29,609 nucleotides of DNA from an uncultured Bacteroides sp. Lineage in GTDB: Bacteria > Bacteroidota > Bacteroidia > Bacteroidales > Bacteroidaceae. Made by a program: the position numbers and the translations under genes. Every line of letters begins with the position of its first letter. Positions within the stretch are counted from its first letter, which is position 1. The stretch is taken from contig NZ_CALDPF010000042.1 of assembly GCF_937912035.1 (NCBI RefSeq), positions 1 to 29,609 on the forward strand, written 5' to 3'. The notes beneath the pieces were generated by a model. That model saw nothing but the letters and a program-made list of their open reading frames with translations. It was not told the DNA's origin and searched no databases. Shown one piece after another: positions 6,787 through 16,300 of the stretch.

Positions 6787-8055
6787 TTATTTTGCAAGTT
6801 CTTCTAAAAACATTCTCGCAGTCTGACGTTCAGTTTCACTCATTCTAGACGATCCTGCTATAATCTCCAGAGCTTCCGTTTCCAAACCATTCTTAATAAT
6901 GCTACGTGTAGAAGATAAACGTGTCTGCACAGATTTTTTATATTGAGGATATTTCTTTTCTATCTCACTTGCATCAATTCCAATATTATTTCTAACCAGC
7001 GGATATAAATTTAGAAATGCCGCTTTTCCGACTGAATTTAATGTATTTTCCAGAGCAAACTCCTTGTCTTCATCATATTCATCTTCCACTTTACTCCTGA
7101 CTCTAGAAATAACCAACGGGGCTATTTGTTTTATAGTCTTTCTTCTCTTTGAAACCTCATATCCAGACATAGACCAATAAATTTCTCCGATATTTGTCAC
7201 AATCTCCTTCTGTTCAGGAATCTGCATAATCTCTCTCAACTCTGAATATTCTTTTTGGAATTCAGTTTTTATATAGTTTTGTACTATGTTGATTAGTTCT
7301 AGCTCCTCTCCCAACCTTTTTCCTGCATATGCTACCAATTCATTTTTAGGAATAATGAAAGAATTCAATGGATGTACCAAGCGGAGGAAATGTGCCACAA
7401 GTATAGAATACTCATTTTCATCCGGCAATCTGCCAATGTGCCGAACATGTTCCACATCAGATTTCCATTCTGTTCTATCAGGATTTTCAAATACACAGCT
7501 TAAACGTTGTTTCCCTGCGAAATCATAACCTACAGGAACGATATGTGCAAGATACCATCCTGAAGTATTCAAGTTTATTCTGTTACAGCTTTCGCAAGAA
7601 TAATATGTAAGTTCTTTTTCTTCAGAAGTAGAACCAAATGAACAAACCACATTTTTCTGGCTAAGATGCTCAATCAAATCAGAAGCTGTGTATATCTTAT
7701 TATATAGTTTCATTGCTGCAAAAGGCATAGCAAATGTATTGTCGCAGAAAAATGTTTTCATCCCGTTTTTATACATAGACAAAAAGCCTCTGCGCAATAA
7801 ATAATATTTGTCTTTTCCCGCACTACCATAAAGACGTATGGGGAACACAACATCTGAACGTTTAACATATTCCATGAGAGAATTATGAATAAACTTAATC
7901 ATCTCCTTATCTGCAAACTGCCATTTAATCATCTGATTAAAGAAATCCTCCGCATTTTTCGCATATCCTTTATCTACAGTCTTTATTTTATTCTTCTTAA
8001 TACCGAGAATAATATCATTTATTTTAGAACTGTATTTTAAATTTCTATTTTTCAT
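6787..8055 (-). CDS. Unknown 422-aa protein with HNH-like Cys/His motifs (candidate nuclease)
   Basis: Family not recognised. The central part has C154-x2-C157, then WYLAHIVPVG with H171, and about 60 residues later HFLRLVHPLNSFIIPKN (H222, H228, N231). A CxxC pair followed by 'LAHI' and a later 'HPLN' recalls the zinc-supported HNH (beta-beta-alpha-metal) nuclease fold with a long insert between the catalytic His and Asn. This is my inference and the spacing is not canonical. The N-terminus is basic and helical (MKNRNLKYSSKINDIILGIK). The C-terminal 170 residues look helical and charged. The ATG overlaps the stop of the 249-aa gene by four bases (ATGA), indicating coupled translation and a joint function. 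Base composition is visibly richer in A and T than the hydrogenase region. Confidence 0.6.
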   Translation of the reverse strand: MKNRNLKYSSKINDIILGIKKNKIKTVDKGYAKNAEDFFNQMIKWQFADKEMIKFIHNSLMEYVKRSDVVFPIRLYGSAGKDKYYLLRRGFLSMYKNGMKTFFCDNTFAMPFAAMKLYNKIYTASDLIEHLSQKNVVCSFGSTSEEKELTYYSCESCNRINLNTSGWYLAHIVPVGYDFAGKQRLSCVFENPDRTEWKSDVEHVRHIGRLPDENEYSILVAHFLRLVHPLNSFIIPKNELVAYAGKRLGEELELINIVQNYIKTEFQKEYSELREIMQIPEQKEIVTNIGEIYWSMSGYEVSKRRKTIKQIAPLVISRVRSKVEDEYDEDKEFALENTLNSVGKAAFLNLYPLVRNNIGIDASEIEKKYPQYKKSVQTRLSSTRSIIKNGLETEALEIIAGSSRMSETERQTARMFLEELAK

Positions 8056-8801
8056 AATATCATTTTTTTTAAGTAACCATTTAAGAAATTAAAATATTGA
8101 CGAATATTTGACATACTGTTTTGTATAGTCTTTTTTGTATGTATTTGTTGAATAATTTGTTTTGATTCCGAATCTATTAACTCCAGAAAATCCTCTCGCT
8201 GCTTATTTGTTTCTAAAGCAATAGCCGTGAAATATGGATTATTATATTTGCTGTACAATGATGTGTATTTATACCATGATAAAATACACTGCATACTAGA
8301 TATGACTTTTACGATATTATCATACTGCATTTTTATTGATTCCAACCATACCTTAAATTCTTCCACATAAGGTATTTCCAAATTTACAGTAGTATAATCG
8401 GATGCATATTCAGTCATACTCGCCAAGAATTCCATATAATAGTTTATAGAGCGAATCTCCATTTTAGTAAAGGCATTCTTATCGGATTCAAGCATTTCAT
8501 CCATAGTAGCTACACATACTATATTAAAATAATCCAATGCAAAATCTGCAACACTTTTTACATGCTTAAATAATTTTCCTAAAGCACTATAAACATCCAC
8601 ATTAACTTCATTATATATTCGTTCATAAGCCGACATGTAACTATCAATAAACTCTTGCAAATAACGTTTGTCGGTTATGTTATAAGCCTCTTTAAGCCAA
8701 TTGCAAAACTCGGTTTCCATATAAGGTGCTACAATAGCAAAGTCCATTTCTTGGTCATCACTCTGCTGTATCAGATTCCATATTAATTTTTTTTCTGCCA
8801 T
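8052..8801 (-). CDS. Unknown 249-aa helical protein, first gene of the cassette
   Basis: Family not recognised. The protein looks all-helical, with no signal peptide. The segment from about residue 32 (FCNWLKEAYNITDKRYLQEF) and the following helices loosely resembles the four-helix SAM-like core-binding domain of tyrosine recombinases and some restriction proteins ('WL......T...YL..F...Y'), but no catalytic Arg/His/Tyr set follows. A DNA-binding or adaptor role is therefore only a guess. Its TGA stop overlaps the ATG of the 422-aa gene. No clean promoter is visible directly upstream: a TAAATTTG match at 8928-8921 lacks a -33, and TAATATTG at 8829-8822 has one mismatch. Confidence 0.6.
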   Translation of the reverse strand: MAEKKLIWNLIQQSDDQEMDFAIVAPYMETEFCNWLKEAYNITDKRYLQEFIDSYMSAYERIYNEVNVDVYSALGKLFKHVKSVADFALDYFNIVCVATMDEMLESDKNAFTKMEIRSINYYMEFLASMTEYASDYTTVNLEIPYVEEFKVWLESIKMQYDNIVKVISSMQCILSWYKYTSLYSKYNNPYFTAIALETNKQREDFLELIDSESKQIIQQIHTKKTIQNSMSNIRQYFNFLNGYLKKMIL

Positions 8802-8935
8802 AATGCCAATAATTTTTTTTGCAATATTAAGGACTTATCAGGAATTACCGTTACTCAAAGGCTTGAGAATTTTCGGGAAAATATAAATCTCAATTCTAAA
8901 TATATGGTTACAAAACATATCAAATTTAAGAATAA

Positions 8936-9142
8936 TCAAAAACGATTATCCCTAATAGCCAGAGTGACATCTATATAAGAACGTACTCCTTCTATATAAT
9001 CAGCATACAATGTTTCGGGATCTTTTCCTTTTAAGATACGACATTTGCCACACGACTCACAGTCGTGAAGGCACTTCCAGGCTTCCAAGACAAAAGCTCG
9101 GCGTTCATCCTTGGTTGATTGTTTAATATCAGGGGGATTCAT
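8936..9142 (-). CDS. Small conserved-looking protein with C-x3-C-x2-C-x2-C cluster
   Basis: A 68-residue protein. The middle holds four cysteines in CLHDCESCGKCR (spacing x3, x2, x2), preceded by ERRAFVLEAWK and followed by ILKGKDPETLYADYIEGVRS and YIDVTLAIR. The regular block 'KGKDPETLYADYIEG' and the tight cysteine cluster argue for a real gene with a metal or Fe-S site rather than a chance frame. I recall similar small proteins in Bacteroidetes but know no function. It has the best minus-strand promoter of this area (9197-9227), with a leader of about 50 bases. An atypical ferredoxin-like electron carrier and a structural zinc site are both open. Confidence 0.7.
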   Translation of the reverse strand: MNPPDIKQSTKDERRAFVLEAWKCLHDCESCGKCRILKGKDPETLYADYIEGVRSYIDVTLAIRDNRF

Positions 9143-9196
9143 AATTATTTCAGTTCTTTCTATGTGAATAAGCTATAAAAAACAAATCTGTTAACA

Positions 9197-9227
9197 CAAA
9201 TATATTGACTATATATCAAATGACAAA
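9197..9227 (-). promoter_or_regulatory. Promoter of the 68-aa Cys-cluster gene
   Basis: Minus strand: TTTG (9227-9224), 19 bases, TATATTTG (9204-9197). Full consensus and spacing. It may also feed the cassette at 6294-8801, since no clear terminator is seen between 8936 and 8801. Confidence 0.6.
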
Positions 9228-9311
9228 TGAAAAACATATTTTTGAATGTATATATCTAGATTTAAATTACAGATATTCTACAATAAAAGAGATTATTCAA
9301 AATAGAAACAT

Positions 9312-9319
9312 TAACTTTG
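9312..9319 (+). promoter_or_regulatory. -7 box of the AlkZ-related gene
   Basis: TAACTTTG matches TAnnTTTG and lies 29 bases before the ATG at 9349. No -33 match is seen at the usual distance. Confidence 0.45.
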
Positions 9320-9348
9320 CAATTAAGCATTATTGAAAACCTACAGAT

Positions 9349-10011
9349 ATGGAAAAAGAACTTATACACTCCTGTCCTGAATTGATAGACTATATCAACG
9401 AAATAGGATTTCTCCCACTTCTACCGATGGGTATCACAGGTTGGTCGGCAGATGAGATTGTGGACGAAGATTGCCAATACAACCGTTTGCCTGACGGAGG
9501 ATGGGAATGGCCGCTTTGGGAATGGAAAGGTTCAATTTTGCAGGAAAGCGGTTGCGCATACGGCAAATTTTTCAAAAGCAAAGCCGCATTTATCAGTCGT
9601 GAATGGTGGCCTGATTTTTGCAATTACAGAAGGAGCATTTATCCATATCCAGAGGAAGGAAGCATAGAAGATACAATACTGGATATTCTGAGGACAGAAG
9701 GCAGCCTCATCACACGCGAATTGCGCCATGCATGCGGATTTACCGGTCCGAAGATGCGCAGCAAATTTGATGCCTATATCACCAGACTGGAAATGGGCGG
9801 ATATATAGTAACAGAAGATTTCATTTATCCTCAGGACAGGCATGGCAGAGAATATGGCTGGGGCTGGTCTCTACTCACCACACCTGAAGCATTGTTTGGA
9901 AAATGCCATCCGGACAGAACACCACAAGAATCATATAACAGAATATTGAAACACTTCAAAAAGATATTGCCGGAAATACCCGAACAGTCACTTAAAGCCC
10001 TACTGAAATAA
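9349..10011 (+). CDS. AlkZ-related winged-helix protein
   Basis: A 220-residue soluble protein rich in Trp. It opens with ELIDYINEIGFLPLLPMGIT followed by GWSADEIV, then a Trp-rich part (GGWEWPLWEWKG), GKFFKSKAAFISREWWPDF, and a winged-helix-like segment at about 105-165 (SIEDTILDILRTEGSLITRE, then RLEMGGYIVTEDF). This order is what I know as 'AlkZ-related protein', distantly related to AlkZ/YcaQ DNA glycosylases that unhook interstrand crosslinks. The catalytic Q-x-Q motif of true AlkZ is not obvious, so glycosylase activity should not be assumed. Single gene, with its own -7 box, divergent from the Cys-cluster gene. Confidence 0.6.
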   Translation: MEKELIHSCPELIDYINEIGFLPLLPMGITGWSADEIVDEDCQYNRLPDGGWEWPLWEWKGSILQESGCAYGKFFKSKAAFISREWWPDFCNYRRSIYPYPEEGSIEDTILDILRTEGSLITRELRHACGFTGPKMRSKFDAYITRLEMGGYIVTEDFIYPQDRHGREYGWGWSLLTTPEALFGKCHPDRTPQESYNRILKHFKKILPEIPEQSLKALLK

Positions 10012-10575
10012 TCCTTTTATCACAATGATAGCAATATAGACTGTTTACAGATATTATGCAAGCGATATTAAATAAATTATTACTTACACAAACATAAAAT
10101 TATTGCATCTGGAACGAAATCTAAAACAGCATACCGCATTTAGTTGATTATATCATATCTTCATAAAATAAAAATGTTAAATTCAAACCAATTATTAACC
10201 TTTCTTTTCTTCAGAAAATCTATTATTAACAGGAAAAACGACAGCCCATTCAAGATAAAATGTCTTGTCATTACGATTGAAAAGACAAAGCGTTTTCACT
10301 TGAAGAGCCAAAGCTAATAATAATACAAATAATATACAACTAAAACTCTAGAACAAAGAAAAATACACAAAACCATAAAGATATAAAACACAATTATAGC
10401 AGCAACACATCAACACAACTAGCCCCAATATAAAATCAAAAAGAATGTAATTTTATATTTTCAACAACATTTTGCTAATAATATAGCAACTAAAACTTAT
10501 CGGGATTTTAAAATTTTCAAACACACCTACAACAATCAGCAATTTTCACAACTACAGCCGCCCAATTTATCAAAA

Positions 10576-10588
10576 TGTCAAATTGACA
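10576..10588. promoter_or_regulatory. Perfect dyad upstream of the glycerate kinase promoter
   Basis: TGTCAA-A-TTGACA has perfect 6-bp arms around one base. It lies 21 bases upstream of the -33 element, where a CRP/FNR-like or other dimeric activator would bind. Which factor binds is unknown. Confidence 0.4.
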
Positions 10589-10609
10589 AAATAACATTCT
10601 GTCTCAATA

Positions 10610-10639
10610 TTGATATTCGGACTTAATTCAATAAATTTG
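10610..10639 (+). promoter_or_regulatory. Promoter of glycerate kinase
   Basis: TTG (10610-10612), 19 bases, TAAATTTG (10632-10639). The predicted transcription start falls near 10645, so the in-frame TTG at 10648 is too close and ATG 10666 is the likely start codon. Confidence 0.55.
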
Positions 10640-10665
10640 TATCTGAATTGCAAATTTGTACAAAC

Positions 10666-11784
10666 ATGAAAATAATCCTCGCCATAGATTCATTCAAAGG
10701 TTGTCTCACATCGGAAGAAGTTGAAGACATCGTTTCATCTTCCCTAAAATCAAAAGAAATTGAGATACATAAAATTCCAATGTCTGACGGAGGAGAAGGT
10801 ATGCTTGAAGCATTCATATCCGCCATGAACGGTAAGATAGTTGAATCAATAGTTCACGACCCGCTAATGCGCTCAATAACTGCACAGTACGGAATAGCAC
10901 CTGAAGGTACGGCTGTAATAGAAACAGCTAAGGCATGCGGACTGACACTTATGTCAAAGGAAGAACGTAATCCAATGATAGCAACCTCCTATGGTGTTGG
11001 CGAGCTGATAATACATGCCTTACATGCAGGTTGCAGGAATTTCATTATCGGTCTTGGAGGCAGCGGCACCAGCGATGCTGACAGAGGAATGCTAAAAGCT
11101 ATTTCTGACAGTTTTCCAGACGGAAGAAATGTAAAAGAGATTATAGACAAAGAAATGAGCGACTGCCGCTTCACACTGGCAAGCGATGTACGAAATCCGT
11201 TATGCGGAAACAACGGAGCAGCATATATCTTTGCACCACAGAAAGGCTCTACAGAGGAAATGGTAATAGAACTTGACAGAAGAGCGAAGGAGTTTGCAGA
11301 GGCATCTGCCAGCCTCATCGGAGAAGACAAATCAAACGAGCCCGGAGCAGGTGCGGCAGGAGGATTAGGATATGCTTTCCTGCAATATTTCAATGCCACT
11401 TTCAAGTCGGGTGCCGATCTGTTGCTTGAACTTACGGATTTTGACAGCCTCTTAAACGGAGCCGATATGGTTATCACGGGCGAAGGACACGCAGACAGTC
11501 AAACCTTGATGGGGAAACTGCCGGAACGGATACTGAGACATTCACAGAAACGTAATGTTCCTGTATGGCTGATAGCCGGACGTACTGACGACAACAAGAA
11601 GCTTCTTTCCGAAGGATTTGCCAAGGTGTATAGCATTACACCTGACAATATGCCTACAGAAGAGGCGGTGAAGCCGGACAATGCCATAGCAAACATAAAA
11701 AGGTGGACCGAAGCCCACCTTATACCACTGATATCAAAAAAATCGATTAGTCTTTCTTCACACGGAATATCTTATATCCTATAG
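10666..11784 (+). CDS. glxK: Glycerate kinase (type 1, GlxK/GarK family)
   Basis: A 372-residue enzyme that phosphorylates glycerate to phosphoglycerate, feeding glycerate into glycolysis. The family signature is complete: N-terminal MKIILAIDSFKGCLTSEE, PMSDGGEGMLEAF, IETAKACGLTLM, the glycine-rich FIIGLGGSGTSDADRGML, LASDVRNPLCGNNGAA, PGAGAAGGLGYAF and ITGEGHADSQTLMGK. ATG 10666 is preferred over TTG 10648 because of promoter position. The last 13 codons overlap the 3' end of convergent nhaC by 38 bases, and the tail (SKKSISLSSHGISYIL) looks like an unconserved extension. The nhaC terminator sits inside this gene at about residues 344-352. It has its own promoter with an upstream dyad. Confidence 0.93.
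   Translation: MKIILAIDSFKGCLTSEEVEDIVSSSLKSKEIEIHKIPMSDGGEGMLEAFISAMNGKIVESIVHDPLMRSITAQYGIAPEGTAVIETAKACGLTLMSKEERNPMIATSYGVGELIIHALHAGCRNFIIGLGGSGTSDADRGMLKAISDSFPDGRNVKEIIDKEMSDCRFTLASDVRNPLCGNNGAAYIFAPQKGSTEEMVIELDRRAKEFAEASASLIGEDKSNEPGAGAAGGLGYAFLQYFNATFKSGADLLLELTDFDSLLNGADMVITGEGHADSQTLMGKLPERILRHSQKRNVPVWLIAGRTDDNKKLLSEGFAKVYSITPDNMPTEEAVKPDNAIANIKRWTEAHLIPLISKKSISLSSHGISYIL
11695..11721 (-). terminator. Intrinsic terminator of nhaC, inside the glycerate kinase frame
   Basis: On the minus strand AAGGTGG pairs with CCACCTT. An inner G-U and a C-G pair close a UUCG tetraloop, and the stem runs directly into TTTTT. It lies 26 bases after the nhaC stop. On the plus strand the same hairpin lacks a T-tract, so it should act for nhaC only. 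Confidence 0.8.
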
Positions 11785-13186
11785 CCGAAACAAAAATGCT
11801 CATCAAAGGGCTGATATAATTAAAAAATGCGTATGGCAGATACACCAGCGTAGGCACCCCCAAGATAGTAGCCTGAGTCATTCCGCAAGTGTTCCACGGC
11901 ACAAGCACTGATGTCACCGTAACGGCATCCTCTGTTGTACGGCTAAGCAAACGGCTTTCATAACCGTTGTTCTTGTATATATCCCTGAACATATTTCCCA
12001 CAAGGATGATAGATATATACTGGTCGGCAGTAGCCAGATTAAGGAAAATGCCCGAGCCTACCGTAGAAGCCACCATACCTGTAAGCTTGCGTGTGAATTT
12101 CACAAACATTCCTGTAATACTTGCCAGCATTCCGCAAGCGGTCATGGCGCCTCCCAGACACATGGCGCAGATTATCAGCCAAATAGTGTTCATCATACCG
12201 CCCATACCTCTGGTGGCAATAAGCTCTGTAAGCTGAGATGTCTCTGCCTGAAGACTTGACGAAGTGAACAATGTCTGCAATGTGGTCTTGAATATAGATC
12301 TCATATCGCTGCTTCCGCCTGCCAGTTCTATCACGTTATCCATCTGGAATATGAGCATAAACACAACTGCCATAGTAGCCGAAATAAACAGAGTGATGAT
12401 AGACGGAACTTTCTTGGCTATAAGTATTCCAGTCACAACCGGTACCAGCAACAGCCACAATGAAATATTAAACCTGTCGGCCAGACCATTTGCAAATTCT
12501 GTCATCTCTGTTGTGCTTCCTACCCCATGATTGAAACCTGCAATCAGGAACATTATAAGTGCTATCGTTATCGAAGGCACCGTAGTTATCATAAGATACC
12601 TGATATGAGTGAAAAGCGGAGTATCCGTAACCGATGACGCAAGAATAGTAGTATCGGACAAAGGAGATACCTTGTCACCAAAATAAGCTCCTGAAATAAT
12701 GGCACCTGCTATCCAGCCTTCTTCAAAGCCCTGAGCCTTTCCTATTCCCATCAGTGCAATACCTATGGTTGCAATAGTAGTCCACGAGCTTCCCGTCATA
12801 ACAGACACTATGGCACAAATAACACAACATGATGCCAGGAAAAGACTCGGATGTATCAGTTGCACACCGTAATAAATCAATGTAGGCACTACTCCACTGA
12901 GCATCCATGCGGCAGACAAAGCTCCAATAATCAACAGTATGATAAGAGCCGAACTCACTCCTGCTATATTATTCACTATGGCATGTTCAATATCTTTCCA
13001 TTTTATGCCATAACCAGTCATTCCTATTGCCGCACAAATGGCTGTAGCAATAAGCAGACAAACCTGACTGGCACCTGAAAGAGCATCAGATCCGAAACTT
13101 CCGATAGTGAAATACAACAAGACCACCAATATGGCAATTGGCAAAATAGAGAAAAATGGAGAGGGATAAGTTGTCAATTTTTTCAT
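11747..13186 (-). CDS. nhaC: Na+/H+ antiporter, NhaC family
   Basis: A 479-residue polytopic membrane protein (about 11-12 helices) that exchanges cytoplasmic Na+ for H+. Family traits: CVICAIVSVMTGSSWTTIAT, GIALMGIGKAQGFEEGWIAG with AIISGAYFGDKVSPLSDTTI, then WLLLVPVVTGILIAKKVPSI, GGMMNTIWLIICAMCLGGAM, LATADQYISIILVGNMFRDI and LSRTTEDAVTVTSVLVPWNT. The frame stays open upstream to 13282, but the extra 32 residues (MEYQCHFYPNNRKYS...) are hydrophilic, run through the probable promoter (GACCTTTG at 13237-13230) and are not typical, so MKKLTTYPSPFF at 13186 is chosen. It ends with an intrinsic terminator inside the convergent glycerate kinase gene. Divergent from tamB. Confidence 0.92.
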   Translation of the reverse strand: MKKLTTYPSPFFSILPIAILVVLLYFTIGSFGSDALSGASQVCLLIATAICAAIGMTGYGIKWKDIEHAIVNNIAGVSSALIILLIIGALSAAWMLSGVVPTLIYYGVQLIHPSLFLASCCVICAIVSVMTGSSWTTIATIGIALMGIGKAQGFEEGWIAGAIISGAYFGDKVSPLSDTTILASSVTDTPLFTHIRYLMITTVPSITIALIMFLIAGFNHGVGSTTEMTEFANGLADRFNISLWLLLVPVVTGILIAKKVPSIITLFISATMAVVFMLIFQMDNVIELAGGSSDMRSIFKTTLQTLFTSSSLQAETSQLTELIATRGMGGMMNTIWLIICAMCLGGAMTACGMLASITGMFVKFTRKLTGMVASTVGSGIFLNLATADQYISIILVGNMFRDIYKNNGYESRLLSRTTEDAVTVTSVLVPWNTCGMTQATILGVPTLVYLPYAFFNYISPLMSIFVSAIGYKIFRVKKD

Positions 13187-13343
13187 CCTCAAAAACAATC
13201 TTAATTTTAAACCTGAATAAAAACCCGTGCAAAGGTCTGAATATTTTCTATTATTCGGATAAAAATGACACTGATATTCCATTTTTTTTGCAAAATTTCT
13301 GAAATATCATTAGCTTTTATGGGTGAATTAAGCATGTTATTTG

Positions 13344-13351
13344 TATTTTTG
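13344..13351 (+). promoter_or_regulatory. -7 box of the tamB operon
   Basis: TATTTTTG matches TAnnTTTG and ends 19 bases before the ATG at 13371. The in-frame TTG at 13341 lies at or before this box and cannot be the start. No clear -33 element. Confidence 0.45.
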
Positions 13352-13370
13352 TACTGATTTACACATTATA

Positions 13371-16300
13371 ATGAGAAAGTTCACACTGTTAAAACATACA
13401 TTAAGAACCATTATCATATCAATGATGGTCATATATTTCGGATTGATAGCTTTGCTTAATATTCCTTTCGTTCAGCAAGGTATCAGTTCGTTTGCAGTAC
13501 GCGAACTCTCAAAATTATTGAATACAGAAGTGAAAATCGGCAATATTGATTTGGGATTATTGAACAGGATTATTGTCAATGACATGGAAATTTATGGTCC
13601 TGAAGGCGAAAGGCTTGTCAATATAGCCAGATTCTCAGCCAAATTCGACATTCAAGCTATTATCCGTGGAAAAATCAGTATAAACAGTATTCAATTATTT
13701 GGTTCAGATTTCAATCTTGAAAAGAAAGACAAGAATTCCGACATAAATATAAAATTCATAACAGACCTTTTTATAAACAAAGATAAAGACAAGGAAAAGA
13801 AAGCCATTGATTTAAGAATCAATTCTGTGCTTGTAAGAAGAAGCAGTGTAAACTTCAATATTCTTTCAGAAGCAGAGACCGAAGGTAAATTCAATCCGTC
13901 ACATCTTTCTGTAAAAAACATTTCAGCAAACATATCTCTTAAAGCATTGACAGAAGACTCACTCAATATCCATGTCAAACGTTTGAGCATGGCAGAAAAA
14001 TCCGGTCTTATATTAAAAAAACTGTCATTTAAGGCTATTGGAAACAAGAGCAACATGCGCATTGACGATTTCGAACTGTTACTGCCCAACAGCAACATCC
14101 GTTTGGATAGTCTGGTTTCTGATTTCAACAATATGCTGAATATAAGAAAAATATCCGATATCAACTATAGATGTGACATGTCTGCAAAAATTGTTCTATC
14201 GGATATAAAACCTTTAGTACCGTCATTGAAGAATTTTAATGATACTATAAATCTTTATGCCGGCTTGAAAAACGAAGGAAGCAAACATTATATCAAGAAT
14301 TTAAACATTTATTCGAACGACAGGACAGTCACTCTTGCTTTTGGAGGCAATTTGACCACTGTAAACGACTCGACAGACATGTATTTCGACGTCGATGTAA
14401 AAAAGCTTGATATAAACGAGAAAGGTGTAAAGTGGATTTTCAAGAATATAAACGGAAATGCCAATATTCCTGACATAGTCCATAGAATTTCTTCAGCAAG
14501 TATTTCGGGAAACATCAAAGGTACACCTGAAAAGATTGAAAACAAACTTATAGTTTATACTCCGCTAGGTAATATTAAGTCCAACTTTTTCATGAATAGG
14601 GATTCAATAAACAAAAGAAGATCCTATTCAGGAAGATTCTATTCCGAGAAACTGAATCTTGGGAAATTGGCTAAGAAAAAGAATATGTTGGGCAACGCTT
14701 CATTCGATATTACGCTGAACGGGCTCACTTATCAGGATAACAAACCGGAGTCTTACGTAAAAGGCGAGATTAAATCGCTGGATGTAAAAGGATATACATA
14801 TCACAACATCAAACTGAATGGTATGTATACACCCGGAGGATTTAACGGACATATCGCTATCAATGATAAAAACGTGAAACTGAATATTGACGGAAAATTT
14901 TCCACTGCTGAAGAGATTCCGGTGTTCAAGCTCACAGCAGGATTAAAGGATTTCAGACCCGACAGATTGAAACTTACTGAAAAATATGTCAATACAACGT
15001 ACTCTTTGAATCTTCTGGCAGATTTCAGAGGTAAATCAATCGATGATATTGAAGGTTACATCAATATCGACAGTCTGACGTGTACGTCTGAGAACGCCGA
15101 TGAAAATTATTTTCTGCCATACTTCCGACTAATCGCCAACAAAAATTTAAAAGGAAATGACATTCAAATCAAGTCCAATTTCATTAATGGAGAAATAAAC
15201 GGGAATTATTCTTATAAGACAATAACATCCAGTGTAGTAAAAGTCGCTCACAGATATATACCATCCTTCTTTCAGGAAAACAACAGAATAATAAAGCAGG
15301 AAACAAGCAATAACTTTACTCTCAAGTTTAAGATCGACAACTCGGATTTTCTGAAAAAAGTCCTGAAATTGCCGATAGAAATGAATATGCCGGCAACACT
15401 TAATGGTTATATTGACGACAGCAATACAAAGGTTTATATAAATGCCAACATACCGGAAATAATATACAACAACAAAAAGTATGAATCGACAACATTACTG
15501 TTCGAGAATCCGGAAAAAGACCTTCATTGTCATATAAGGTCTAACATGCTTATGAATAAAGGGGCAATGGTAAACGTAAGTTTGAACGCCAAAGCATACA
15601 ATGATACACTTGCTACAAATGTATATTGGGGAAACAACACTAATGTTACATACAGCGGAAAGATTTCTGCAAACACCATTTTCTCAAAAAACATAAACAA
15701 TAGTAAATTACACACGGAAATAGAATTAGAGCCTAGCCAGGTAGTACTTAACGATACTATATGGAACATACATAAATCCAATATAAGTATTGACAATGAC
15801 AGTATAGACATATCAAACTTCCTTTTTGAGCATGGAAAACAATATGTAAAAATCAACGGAAGGCTTGGCAAAAAAGAATCGGATTCATGTATGGTAAATC
15901 TTCAGAATGTGAACTTACTCTACATTATGGATATGATCCAGTTCAATGCCGTGAAATTCGAGGGTAATGCAAGTGGAAAGATTTTCGCCTCAAATGTCCT
16001 TAACAAGCCGTTGCTTGATGCCAGATTGAAAGTCAACAATTTCTCGTTGAACGAAGCTTTATTGGGTGAAGCGGATATAAAGGGCGGATTCGATAATGAA
16101 AAAGGCAGAATTCTTCTGGATGCAGATATCCGTAAATCGGATGGTGTATTTACAGGAGTTAAAGGTTATGTATCTCCAAAAGAAAAAGGTCTTGACCTGA
16201 GCATAAATGCAGGAGGAACGGACATGTCTTTCCTCCAACACTTCATCAAAGACATCTTTACAGACATTAAAGGCAAAGCTTACGGAAACGTAAGGTTGTT

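Larger units (their letters stand above)
10012..10665. other. 650-base AT-rich intergenic region
   Basis: No credible open frame on either strand. The right end holds the glycerate kinase promoter (10610-10639) and a perfect dyad TGTCAA-A-TTGACA (10576-10588). The remaining 550 bases are A-rich with no repeat, tRNA or strong hairpin that I can see. Confidence 0.6.

Noticed and set aside
8851..8900. CTCAA-4-TTGAG and GAGAATTTTC...AAATCTC considered as a terminator after the 68-aa gene
   Set aside because: Short, AT-rich stems without a proper T-tract on the minus strand; not strong enough to claim termination.
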